Below, piece after piece: positions 35,300-43,501 of a DNA stretch of 64,000 nucleotides. Every line of letters starts with the position of its first letter. Position 1 is the first letter of the stretch. The notes below the pieces were generated by a model, which did not search any database, was not told the DNA's origin, and worked only from the letters and a program-made list of their open reading frames with translations. A program made the translations under genes and the position numbers. This DNA comes from BOG-932 sp965276835 (GTDB lineage Bacteria > Pseudomonadota > Alphaproteobacteria > BOG-932 > Roseiterribacteraceae). Where the stretch lies: contig OZ255631.1 in assembly GCA_965276835.1 (NCBI GenBank), positions 5,456,001 through 5,520,000 of the forward strand, read 5' to 3'.

Positions 35300-36067
35300 T
35301 CATCCGGCCAATTGACCACCGTCGATCGCATAGGTGGCGCCGGTGATATATTTCGCCTCGTCCGACGCCAGGTAGGCGAAGCTGGCGGCGACCTCCTCAG
35401 CATGCCCCATCGCGCCACCGTTCAGCTTGCCGTTCAGCAGCGACAGCAATTGCACGTCGAACGTCTCGACCCAGGCCACCTTGTCCGACAAGGCGGTATC
35501 GATACCGCCCGGGCACACCGCGTTCACCCGCACGCCCTTGCCGGCATATTCGATCGCCAGCGCCTTGGTCAGGCCGACGACACCGTGCTTGGCGGCGCAG
35601 TAGGCCGCGCAATAGGCTTGCCCTTTAAGGCCGGCCGTGGACGAGGCGTTGACGATGTTGCCCTTGGTTTCAACCAGATGCGGCAGCGCACGCTTGGAGA
35701 TGTGGAACAGACTGCTGAGGTCGATGCCGATGATTTCATCCCACGCATCGTCGTCGAATTCGGTGGTGTGGTTCCAGTTGAAGATGCCGGCGATGTTCAG
35801 CAGCACATCCAGCCGGCCCAACACCGCGACCGCCTTATCGACCATCTCGCGGCAGGTTCTGGCTTGCGTGGCATCGAACCAGATCGCGGTCGCGGCAACG
35901 CCATATTCTTCCCGGATCGCGCGGGCAACGGCCTCGGCGCCCTCCAGGTCGATATCGGCCAGAACCAGCGCGGCGCCTTCGCTGCTCAGCCGTTGCGCCG
36001 ATGCCCGCCCGATCCCGGATGCCGCGCCGGTGACCAGTGCCGACTTGCCTGCGAATCTTTTACTCAT
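35300..36067 (-). CDS. Short-chain dehydrogenase/reductase
   Basis: This 255-residue classical SDR has the cofactor motif TGAASGIG (14-20) and an acidic residue after beta-2 (DID at 38-40, implying NAD preference). It also has the NIAG strand motif, the catalytic S142/S143, Y156 and K160 (YCAAK), and a C-terminal ITGATYAIDGG. It oxidises an alcohol or diol to the ketone or reverses that reaction. The length is exactly that of the family. It sits between a VOC enzyme and an alpha/beta hydrolase, all on the minus strand with spacings of 33-45 nt. Confidence 0.92.
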   Translation of the reverse strand: MSKRFAGKSALVTGAASGIGRASAQRLSSEGAALVLADIDLEGAEAVARAIREEYGVAATAIWFDATQARTCREMVDKAVAVLGRLDVLLNIAGIFNWNHTTEFDDDAWDEIIGIDLSSLFHISKRALPHLVETKGNIVNASSTAGLKGQAYCAAYCAAKHGVVGLTKALAIEYAGKGVRVNAVCPGGIDTALSDKVAWVETFDVQLLSLLNGKLNGGAMGHAEEVAASFAYLASDEAKYITGATYAIDGGQLAG

Positions 36068-36112
36068 GAAATCCCCGAATAAAGCCCGGAATAAAGCGAT
36101 ATTGTTATCGGT

Positions 36113-36577
36113 TCAGTCGCCCGTCGGCACTGGACCTGCCTCAAGCCGCATCAGTTCGACGCGAACGCCGTCAGGGTCCAGCACGAAGATGAAATCGCCC
36201 TGCGGGGATGTGCTGCGGGTTTTGTGGACGATGGTGCCGCCATGCGCCTCGGCGCGTTTCGCCATGGCGTCGATATCGGTGACCAGCAGCGACAGGTGGG
36301 TCAGTCCAGGCTGGGTCATCGCCCTGCGCTCGCCGTCGCCTTCGATCGCCGGGGATTCGAAGCCGAGCAGTTCGATGCTGACGCCGTCACGGCGGATGAA
36401 GGCAGAGGTAAGCACGATCTCACCCTCGATCTCCATCGTCGTCCCGACCTCGTTGCCGCATTTGAACGCGATCCCGGGTTTGAAGCCAAGTCCATCGCAA
36501 TAGAACCGCTTCGATCGCTCCAGATCGGTTACGCAAATGCCAAGATGTGAAAACTGGCGGATATCGGACAGCGACAT
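36113..36577 (-). CDS. VOC (glyoxalase/extradiol dioxygenase) superfamily protein
   Basis: This 154-residue protein is made of two beta-alpha-beta-beta-beta repeats. All four metal positions are present: H11 (SHLGICV), E69 (SIELLGF), H94 (THLSLLV) and E141 (RVELMRL). That is the glyoxalase I-type ligand set, so it is probably an active metalloenzyme (lyase, isomerase or epimerase). True extradiol dioxygenases use a different ligand set and are longer. It heads the VOC-SDR-hydrolase run downstream of the first OmpA-tailed receptor, separated from it by a terminator. Confidence 0.85.
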   Translation of the reverse strand: MSLSDIRQFSHLGICVTDLERSKRFYCDGLGFKPGIAFKCGNEVGTTMEIEGEIVLTSAFIRRDGVSIELLGFESPAIEGDGERRAMTQPGLTHLSLLVTDIDAMAKRAEAHGGTIVHKTRSTSPQGDFIFVLDPDGVRVELMRLEAGPVPTGD

Positions 36578-36639
36578 GAGATTCCCCGAAACATTCAGCT
36601 CATGCAGGTATAAAGCTGTCGGTGACGTCGCGAAACAAA

Positions 36640-36668
36640 AACGGCGCTCCGTTGCGAGGAGCGCCGTT
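36640..36668 (-). terminator. Rho-independent terminator of the first OmpA-tailed receptor gene
   Basis: AACGGCGCTCC (36640-36650) and GGAGCGCCGTT (36658-36668) form a perfect 11-bp stem with a seven-base loop. On the minus strand it ends in a T run (TTTTTG). The core GGCGCTCC/GGAGCGCC is the same as in the terminator after the second receptor gene. Confidence 0.85.
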
Positions 36669-36690
36669 CGTGTTGACCAAGATATCGCTG

Positions 36691-39543
36691 TTATGAAGCG
36701 GTGCCGCCGGAATAGACGATCTGCACCCGCCGGTTCTGCGGCTCACGCACGCCGTCGCCGGTCGGGACCAGCAGGTCGCGCTTACCCTTGGCGACGATCT
36801 CGATCTCCGACGACGGGATGCCGTCCTTCTCGAGCTGCGACGCAACCGATTCCGCACGGCGGCGGCTGAGGCGCATGTTGTAGGCGTCGGAGCCGACGGT
36901 ATCCGTATGGCCTGTCACCGTCAGTTGGGTGACCTTCGCCGGGCCGGCGTTCTTCGCCGCCGTGTCGACAATCGCGACAGCTTGCGGCGTCAGGTCCGAC
37001 TTGTTGAAGTCGAAGAACACCAGATAGCTGCGCGGGGCATGGGCCGGAGCAACGGCCGGCGGCGGAATGTAGGCCGCCGGCGGCGCCGCGGGCTCGGACT
37101 CGTTGCTGAAGCGGTATTTCAGCGAGAAGCCGTACATCCGCGGCGGGTTATAGGCCGCTGAGGTGAAGCCCAAGGAGGTCATCAGCGGGATGACGCCCGT
37201 GATATGCACATTGTCGGTCACGTTGGTCATGAAGAAGCCGAGATCGATCGGCTGGCCGAACATGTCGGTCCAATCCGCGCGGATGTCGAAATTCTCGAAT
37301 TTCGGCATGTAGTTGATCGGCTCGTTCATGATCGGGCTAACCGACTGATGGCCGTACCAGGACCAGGTAATCGATGCCGAGATGTGCCCGATCGATTCGT
37401 CGACCGGCAGATGATAGGTCGGCGTGATGGCGAAGGAGAACCGCGGAATGTATTGAAATCCCGGAGCTCCGCCGCCGAACTGCTTGGGATATTGGTCGTA
37501 GCCGCCGTTAAAATACGCGCCTTTTGCCGCCAACTCGAACCCATAGGGCAGGCTGAATTGCTGTTCAAGCTCGATGCCCTGCATGTTCGCGCTGGCCGCG
37601 TTCGCAGTAATCGACTGCGCGGAGGGGGGTTGGCCTTGTACCGGGCTCGGGATTGCTACCACTTCCGCCACCTGGATGGCCTTATAGAATGTATAGAAGA
37701 CAGCGGCATCTGTACGGGCGTGGATATCTTCGCCGATGTCGTAGTCCGTCTTTACGCCCAGTTCGACGTCGGTGACATGTTCAGGCTTGTATTGGTCGAA
37801 CGGCGGCAAGACAGCCAGATTGGTGCCGCCCGGTCGGTAAGCATTGCCGGAGCGGACATAGACCAGCGTCGTGGGGGTCCACTGATAGTCGAGGCCCAGG
37901 TTCCATCCATAGGAATTGAAGTTGCTGTCGACCTGCCGGAAGCAGTTGTTGTCGGCTCCCACGATGTTGCAGTTATTCGCGATGCCACCTGGGCCGCGCG
38001 TGACCATATCCACCGGCTTGGTCGACACCTCGCCCAGCGAGTCATAATCCCAGGTGAAGCGGTAGCCGGCGGTAAAGCGTAGATTGGGCACCCAATCCGA
38101 CAGGTCGTAGATGCCGTGGGCAAAGACCGCCTGGCTGCGGTCGAATTCGCGGAAATGGTCCCAGGTCGTCGCCCCAACCGCCGTCGATGCGAGGGTGTTG
38201 TAGCCGAGCGGCTTGTCCAGCAGCAGGAAGCCGCCGACGATCCAGCTCAGCTTGTCGTCCAGCGACTTGCCCTGCAACTGGAGCTCTTCGGTGTACTGGA
38301 TCGAATTATCGTTCCAGCCGTTATTGTTGCCAGGCGTGAGGCCCCCGTCCGTCGAGGGCCAGCCGATCGTCAAAATCCCAAGATTTGTGTTGGTGAACTC
38401 GTCGACGGCCAACTGCTTGGTGACGCGTGCGGCGGCGATGTTCTTGATCGTCAGGTTGTCGTTGAGATCCCATGTTGTGATGTTGGTGAAACCATAGAAA
38501 TAGTCCTTGCCGATGCCGCTCGAATAGCGGCCGGCGATCGCGCGGACGCCAAGCGCCTGCTGTTTGTCGAATGCGGCCTGAAGGCCCGGCACAAGGCTAA
38601 ATCGCAGCGCGGCCGGCTTTCCGCCGGGACCGCATTTGTTGCCTGCCGGCGCCGGGCTGAACGAAGCGCCACCGACTGTGACGGCGAGACCGGAATTACA
38701 CTGCAGGATCAGATCTGGGTTGACCTTCTCAAGCACATCCGACGTGCCGTCGGAATCCTGCCAATAGCCGTCGTAAAGGAAATAGTTTTCGAAATCGTCG
38801 GTCGGGCGGAAGGTCACGCCGACGCGCCACGCATAATAGTTCCGGTTGTCCAGATCGACGCCGGTCTGCAGATCCTTTGTATAGCCATCGCGTTGCTGCA
38901 TCTGGCCGGCAACGCGGACCAGCAGCTTGTCGCTGACGACGGGCACGTTGACGGCGAACTCATTTTCCTTGTCGCCGTAGTTGCCGAAGGTTGTCTGTAC
39001 ATAGCCTTCGAAATTGTTGGTTGGGCGTTTCGGTTGAATCGCGATCAATCCACCGATCGAGGGGCGCCCGAACAGCGTACCTTGCGCGCCCTTGTCCACT
39101 TCAAGCGAGTCGATGTCGTAATAGAATCCCGGCGACAGGCCATGGGTCAGGCCGGTCGTGTTGCTGTAATCGGTACTGCTGACCGGCACGTCAGCGAAAT
39201 AGATCACCGAACCGCCAAGGCCGCGAATACGCACCTGGCCTGAATAGAGCGAGTTTGGGTCGGATGAGGTGAGGCTGATCGAAAGGCCCGGCACGACCTT
39301 GAAGAGATCGCGAAGCTGTTGGATGTGCGCTTGCTGGATGTCTGTCTGGCTGAGCGCCGTAATCGCGATCGGCACTGTCTGGACACGTTCCTGCTTGCGG
39401 CGGGCGGTGACGACGATTTCCTCCAGGCCGTTGCTCGCAGAGGTCGCCGCCGGTTGATCCGATTGGGCCGTCGCCGGCTGCGCGCCGAGAAACCCGATGA
39501 AGGGCAACGTCGCACACAATGCGGCCTTGAGCGTCTTTGACAT
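36691..39543 (-). CDS. TonB-dependent receptor with C-terminal OmpA domain (copy 1)
   Basis: This 950-residue outer-membrane protein has a signal peptide (about 1-26) and a TonB-box-like EEIVVTARR (about 41-49). The plug domain (about 55-165) includes VRIRGLGGSVIYFADVPVS and GAQGTLFGRPSIGGLIAI. A 22-strand-type barrel runs to about residue 805 and ends in the beta-signal FSLKYRF. Unusually, the chain continues through a Pro/Ala linker into an OmpA/Pal-type peptidoglycan-binding domain (838-950) with FFDFNKSDLT and GHTDTVGSDAYNMRLSRRRA. In it D881 and R896 occupy the diaminopimelate-binding positions. GGGAGG precedes the ATG. A terminator follows. The ligand is unknown. Confidence 0.93.
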   Translation of the reverse strand: MSKTLKAALCATLPFIGFLGAQPATAQSDQPAATSASNGLEEIVVTARRKQERVQTVPIAITALSQTDIQQAHIQQLRDLFKVVPGLSISLTSSDPNSLYSGQVRIRGLGGSVIYFADVPVSSTDYSNTTGLTHGLSPGFYYDIDSLEVDKGAQGTLFGRPSIGGLIAIQPKRPTNNFEGYVQTTFGNYGDKENEFAVNVPVVSDKLLVRVAGQMQQRDGYTKDLQTGVDLDNRNYYAWRVGVTFRPTDDFENYFLYDGYWQDSDGTSDVLEKVNPDLILQCNSGLAVTVGGASFSPAPAGNKCGPGGKPAALRFSLVPGLQAAFDKQQALGVRAIAGRYSSGIGKDYFYGFTNITTWDLNDNLTIKNIAAARVTKQLAVDEFTNTNLGILTIGWPSTDGGLTPGNNNGWNDNSIQYTEELQLQGKSLDDKLSWIVGGFLLLDKPLGYNTLASTAVGATTWDHFREFDRSQAVFAHGIYDLSDWVPNLRFTAGYRFTWDYDSLGEVSTKPVDMVTRGPGGIANNCNIVGADNNCFRQVDSNFNSYGWNLGLDYQWTPTTLVYVRSGNAYRPGGTNLAVLPPFDQYKPEHVTDVELGVKTDYDIGEDIHARTDAAVFYTFYKAIQVAEVVAIPSPVQGQPPSAQSITANAASANMQGIELEQQFSLPYGFELAAKGAYFNGGYDQYPKQFGGGAPGFQYIPRFSFAITPTYHLPVDESIGHISASITWSWYGHQSVSPIMNEPINYMPKFENFDIRADWTDMFGQPIDLGFFMTNVTDNVHITGVIPLMTSLGFTSAAYNPPRMYGFSLKYRFSNESEPAAPPAAYIPPPAVAPAHAPRSYLVFFDFNKSDLTPQAVAIVDTAAKNAGPAKVTQLTVTGHTDTVGSDAYNMRLSRRRAESVASQLEKDGIPSSEIEIVAKGKRDLLVPTGDGVREPQNRRVQIVYSGGTAS

Positions 39544-39628
39544 ACCGTCCTCCCTTATTCGTCCTGCCCGCTTGGCGGTGCATGGTTACGGCGGTACTTC
39601 CCTCTATCCAGAGCGGGAAACGCCACCT

Positions 39629-39645
39629 GTTGAGCTAAAGTCAAC
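39629..39645 (-). promoter_or_regulatory. Inverted repeat overlapping a possible -35 element of receptor copy 1
   Basis: GTTGA and TCAAC flank a seven-base spacer, about 90 nt upstream of the copy 1 start. On the minus strand the repeat contains TTGACT, a reasonable -35 hexamer, so a bound regulator would block RNA polymerase. Confidence 0.35.
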
Positions 39646-39675
39646 TAGAACGGTTTTCCGCGCAATATTAATTTC

Positions 39676-39689
39676 TGAATCGCGATTCA
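39676..39689. promoter_or_regulatory. Perfect 14-bp palindrome upstream of receptor copy 1
   Basis: TGAATCGCGATTCA is its own reverse complement. It lies about 135 nt upstream of the copy 1 start codon in an AT-rich region, a plausible binding site for a dimeric regulator such as the MarR-family protein encoded at 43037. Confidence 0.4.
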
Positions 39690-39845
39690 TGAAAACTATT
39701 TCGTTTTTAGAAATAAATCCATCGCTTGATCGCATGTGTACAAGTTACTCGTTAATTCTGAACTTGCTCGAGTACGAATGAATATTGCCGAGTAAGGCAC
39801 CTTTTGATTGAACAGGGTATTCGTGCGTAGCGAATTCTGACAAAA

Positions 39846-39874
39846 AGCGGCGCTCCCTTTTGAGGAGCGCCGCT
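39846..39874 (-). terminator. Rho-independent terminator of the second OmpA-tailed receptor gene
   Basis: AGCGGCGCTCC (39846-39856) pairs perfectly with GGAGCGCCGCT (39864-39874) around a seven-base loop. On the minus strand the stem is followed by TTTTTG. The stem differs from the copy 1 terminator only at the base of the helix. Confidence 0.85.
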
Positions 39875-39919
39875 CTAACTGATTCCTCTACCGCGAAGCG
39901 AGAGAGGGAGGCTTATTTC

Positions 39920-42670
39920 TTACGAAGTCGCACCGCCGTCGAAGACGATCTGAACGCGCCGGTTCTGCGGCTCACGGACACCGTCACCGGTCGGAACCAG
40001 CAGGTCGCGCTTGCCCTTGGCCACGATCTCGATCTCCGACGACGCGATGCCGTCCTTCTCAAGCTGTGCCGCGACCGATTCCGCACGGCGGCGGGACAGG
40101 CGCATGTTGTAGGCGTCGGAACCGACAGTGTCGGTGTGACCGGTCACGGTGAGCTGGGTCACCTTGCCGTTGGTGGCGTTCCTCGCCGCCGTATCGACTA
40201 TGGTCACAGCCTGGCTGGTCAAATCCGACTTGTTGAAGTCGAAGAACACCAGATAGCTACGCGGCACCGACGGGGCCGGGGCGACCACCGGCGGCGGCAC
40301 GTAGGCCGCAGCCTCAGCCGCAGGCTCTTCATGCTTGCCGAAGTGATATGTCACGTCGCCGCCGAAGGTTGGCGGATCGCCGTAATACGAGATCGTCATG
40401 TTGCCAAAGCCGGGGCCGAAATCGATACCGTTGATCCGGTATTTGTCGTTGAAGATGTTCTTGCCCCACATCTCGATATCGACCGTGCCGTCCGGCACCT
40501 CGATGTTGGTCAGGCGCAGGCGGGCATCGAAGAGGTTCTGCGGGCTGGCCTTGGTCGAGCCGGCATAATAACCGCCGTTGACCGCCGGATTGGTGCTGAG
40601 CGAATACGGATATTCGTAATAGGCGTCGGAATGCCGGTAATCGACGATGAAGTGCAGTTGGCCGATGTCGTTGTCCATAAGCTTCGCGTCAGCCGAAGCG
40701 CTGGCGGTGAACTGCGGGGCATACGGGAAGGCACGGTCGTTGGCGACGTTTTTCCCGGCATCTATGAACGTGTTGTATGCCGTGTTGAGATAACCGACCT
40801 GTGCCGACAGGCTCAACCAATCGACCGGCAGGGCCTGTGCGTCGAACTCGACACCACTGATGTCGGCCGAACCGGCGTTACGAACAACCGACGCGGCAGC
40901 GCCGTTGGCCGTGAAGACAGAAAGCTGCAGGTCGGAATGCTGGTCATAAAAGCCGGCCAGATTGACGTTGAGCTTGCCGTCGAGCCAGCGCGTCTTGATG
41001 CCGACTTCGTATTCGTCCACGGTTTCCGGCTTGAAGGGGATCCGTGCCTCCGATGCCGGGTCCTTCGGGTTCACAATCGGCGCTTCGCCGTTGAAGCCAC
41101 CGCTTTTGAAACCTTCGGCATACTTGCCGTAGACGTTGATGTCGTCGGTCACCGCGTACTTGGCGACGAACATGGGTGTGGCAGAGTCGAAATTTTTCGT
41201 CTCTTCAGTATACGGAATCGCCACTTTCTGGCTTGTGAGCGTTCCGGCAGTTTCGAACCGGCTGCCGAACTTGGTCTCGTTGCTGTAGCGCAGACCGACG
41301 GTCAGCGTCAGCTTGTCGTCGAGAATCGGCGGATTGTAATCCACCTGGCCGTACCCGGCGTAATTTTGCGTGCCGTATCCATACTGGGAATTGAAGACGG
41401 TGCTGCCGAAAAAGAAGCTCTGCGGATTCTGCGTGTAGCCGCCATCCTCGAAGTAGAAGGCACCGACGGTGTAGTGGAACCGGTCGACCTGGCCGCTGGC
41501 CTGGATTTCTTCCGATGCCGAATGATAGTGCGTAAACAGTTCGGTGCCGGCGACGCCCAACGGTGATCCGTCGAGGTCCAGATTGTTCGACCAGTCGATC
41601 CAGCGGATCGAACTGATCGACTTCAGGGTCAGTTCGTCGTTGACGTCCCAGGCTGCGGTCAGCGAATGGGCGCGGACGTTGGCGACCTCGAACGGGCGCG
41701 TGCTGTTATAGCCGCCATTGGCTGTGGCATTGGCGCTGGGACCAGGGCTCGGCTGAATATAGTTGGCCAGCGGAATGCCGCTGTATCCCGGCGAATTCGA
41801 ATCGAAAAGACCGCCGGTTCCGACCCGCGTCAGCTGCGAGTAGTTCGGCGTGTCCTTCTGGTAGGACAGGTCGAAGGCGTAATCGAGCGTGATGTCGTCG
41901 GTGACCTCGGCGCGGATGGCAACGCGGCCGGACTGGCTGTTGAGGCTGTCGAACGCCCCGCGCCATGTCGGCAGGCCACCCTTACGGTCGGCGCCGGCGG
42001 TGATGTAACCGTCATGCGCGTTGAGCACGCCCGACAGGGCGATGCTGAAAATGCCGATCTTGGGCAGGTTCACGTTGCCGCGGAACTGGGTCGAGCCGTA
42101 ATTGCCCGCGCCGGCGGTGAGGTAACCCTCGAACTGGCCGGTCGGCTTCTGGGTCACGATATTGACCGCGCCGCCCAGCGAATTACGCCCATAGAGCGTG
42201 CCCTGCGGGCCGCGCAGGACTTCGATATGGTCCAGGTCGGCCAAGTCGGTCACGTTGCCGATCGCCTTGGGAATATAGACGCCGTCGATATACAGACCGA
42301 CGGTCGGGTCCCAGTAGGGCGCCGGGTTGATCGTCACGCCGCCGCGAATCGCGATGTCGGTTTCAGTCTGGTAGCCGGGCGACTGGACCAGCGATACGTT
42401 GGGTACGAGGCCCTGGATGCCGCGGATGTCGGTGATGTTGCGCGACTGGAGGGCGGCCGTATTGAACGAAGTCACCGCGATCGGAACGTCACGCAGCTTT
42501 TCCTCGCGGCGTTCCGCGGTGACGACGATTTCTTCAAGGCCGCCGCTTTGTGCAGCGGTATCGACGCCCTGAGCGGGGGCTTGAGCGAAGGCCGGCGCTA
42601 CGAATCCTGCGGCAATCGCCGTTGCGGTCAGGAGTCGGTTGCGCAAGCCACGGTAAGATGGCGAATACAT
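39920..42670 (-). CDS. TonB-dependent receptor with C-terminal OmpA domain (copy 2)
   Basis: This outer-membrane receptor of about 916 residues has a signal peptide ending near APAFA, a TonB-box-like EEIVVTAERREEKL and a plug with DIAIRGGVTINPAPY, IEVLRGPQGTLYGRNSLGG and NIVTQKP. A full barrel ends in GDVTYHF. After an Ala/Pro linker it carries the same OmpA-type domain as copy 1 (last 113 residues, 12 differences by hand count), with FFDFNKSDLT and GHTDTVGSDAYNMRLSRRRA. The plug and barrel of the two copies are much less alike. The ATG at 42670 is preferred over a GTG nine bases upstream because the ribosome binding site lies too close to the GTG. It is divergent from a MarR gene. Confidence 0.93.
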   Translation of the reverse strand: MYSPSYRGLRNRLLTATAIAAGFVAPAFAQAPAQGVDTAAQSGGLEEIVVTAERREEKLRDVPIAVTSFNTAALQSRNITDIRGIQGLVPNVSLVQSPGYQTETDIAIRGGVTINPAPYWDPTVGLYIDGVYIPKAIGNVTDLADLDHIEVLRGPQGTLYGRNSLGGAVNIVTQKPTGQFEGYLTAGAGNYGSTQFRGNVNLPKIGIFSIALSGVLNAHDGYITAGADRKGGLPTWRGAFDSLNSQSGRVAIRAEVTDDITLDYAFDLSYQKDTPNYSQLTRVGTGGLFDSNSPGYSGIPLANYIQPSPGPSANATANGGYNSTRPFEVANVRAHSLTAAWDVNDELTLKSISSIRWIDWSNNLDLDGSPLGVAGTELFTHYHSASEEIQASGQVDRFHYTVGAFYFEDGGYTQNPQSFFFGSTVFNSQYGYGTQNYAGYGQVDYNPPILDDKLTLTVGLRYSNETKFGSRFETAGTLTSQKVAIPYTEETKNFDSATPMFVAKYAVTDDINVYGKYAEGFKSGGFNGEAPIVNPKDPASEARIPFKPETVDEYEVGIKTRWLDGKLNVNLAGFYDQHSDLQLSVFTANGAAASVVRNAGSADISGVEFDAQALPVDWLSLSAQVGYLNTAYNTFIDAGKNVANDRAFPYAPQFTASASADAKLMDNDIGQLHFIVDYRHSDAYYEYPYSLSTNPAVNGGYYAGSTKASPQNLFDARLRLTNIEVPDGTVDIEMWGKNIFNDKYRINGIDFGPGFGNMTISYYGDPPTFGGDVTYHFGKHEEPAAEAAAYVPPPVVAPAPSVPRSYLVFFDFNKSDLTSQAVTIVDTAARNATNGKVTQLTVTGHTDTVGSDAYNMRLSRRRAESVAAQLEKDGIASSEIEIVAKGKRDLLVPTGDGVREPQNRRVQIVFDGGATS

Positions 42671-43036
42671 ATCTGTCACTTTCTTCCCTTGGGAGGTGCC
42701 GAAGACCCGATTTAGAACGCGTAATGAATTCGCCGCGTGTCAACGAGTCGGTCGTTTTTTCGAGGCGCAAGCTCGCGGATCAGACGCTGGCAGTCAATGT
42801 TCTCTACGCATCTGCGGGCAAAACGCTGGGCCGCGTGACATATGCGCAACAAGTTGTTCAGGTCGTGAACTATCGCCCTAGAATTGACGTTTTCTTGTGC
42901 TAACCAGCAAACGTCGCCGTACCGCCCAAGATTGTAGAGCGCGACCCTTTAGGCTAAAGAAGTTTCATTCTAAGAAATATTGTGACAAGTTTCGCCGCTA
43001 GGGCACCTTTCAAAATTCAGAAAATGCTAGGGTGAA
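42671..43036. other. Divergent promoter region between receptor copy 2 and the MarR gene
   Basis: About 365 nt with no convincing ORF; a 117-codon frame here has no supporting features. It contains GTTCA-N5-TGAAC (42856-42870), CAAC-N2-GTTG just beside it, and a TTTC...GAAA repeat near 42964-42978. These are candidate sites for the MarR-family regulator. Confidence 0.4.
42856..42870. promoter_or_regulatory. Inverted repeat, candidate MarR operator
   Basis: GTTCA (42856-42860) and TGAAC (42866-42870) flank a five-base spacer in the divergent region between the receptor and marR-type genes. Arm size and spacing fit MarR-family operators. Assignment is by position only. Confidence 0.35.
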
Positions 43037-43501
43037 GTGACCGCACCAATCATTCATACAGATCGACCGGACCTCGCTGCCGAGGTCAGTACGTTTCTGC
43101 GCAACCTGCACGGGCTCAATATGAGCATCGTCCAGCAGCTGTCCCCGATATTGGAAGATCGGCAAGGGATAGACTTGCGGCTCTATTATATTCTCCACGC
43201 AATCGATAACGGCGCGGTTCATCCGGGCGCTATCGCCCAGGTAATGAAGCTGCCCAACAGCCTCGTGACCAAACATCTGGACCAGCTTGCCGACCGCGAA
43301 CTGCTGGAACGCAGCATCGATTCCCAGGACTCGCGCCGCATCCGCATCAGCCTGACCAAAAAGGGCAAGGCGATGATGGATTCATCCGACGATATCCTGT
43401 CCGAAATGGTCGGTATCCGCCTGGCGCGCATTCCCGATGATCGCCGCGCCGGCTTCATCGAGACCCTGGTCGAACTGGCGGCCGATCCGGACCAAAAATG
43501 A
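43037..43501 (+). CDS. MarR-family transcriptional regulator
   Basis: This 154-residue winged-helix regulator has a dimerisation helix (EVSTFLRNLHGLNMSIV), a recognition region GAIAQVMKLPNSLVTKHLDQL and the wing motif DSQDSRRIRISLTKKG with the typical D-x-R signature. The start is a GTG with a close GGTGA upstream; no ATG lies nearby. The stop overlaps the start of an efflux pump gene (ATGA), so the regulator very likely controls that pump, and possibly the divergent receptor gene. Small aromatic ligands commonly release such regulators from DNA. Confidence 0.92.
   Translation: MTAPIIHTDRPDLAAEVSTFLRNLHGLNMSIVQQLSPILEDRQGIDLRLYYILHAIDNGAVHPGAIAQVMKLPNSLVTKHLDQLADRELLERSIDSQDSRRIRISLTKKGKAMMDSSDDILSEMVGIRLARIPDDRRAGFIETLVELAADPDQK

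Larger units (their letters stand above)
39544..39919. other. Intergenic region between the two receptor genes
   Basis: About 375 nt, notably AT-rich between 39650 and 39840. It holds the terminator of the upstream receptor gene (39846-39874) and two inverted repeats that probably control the downstream one (39629-39645, 39676-39689). A TTGACT on the minus strand within the first repeat could be a -35 element. No ORF is convincing. Confidence 0.45.

Noticed and set aside
42550..42903. 117-codon plus-strand frame between the receptor and MarR genes
   Set aside because: It overlaps the receptor's signal-peptide region on the other strand, has no ribosome binding site and no recognisable domain.
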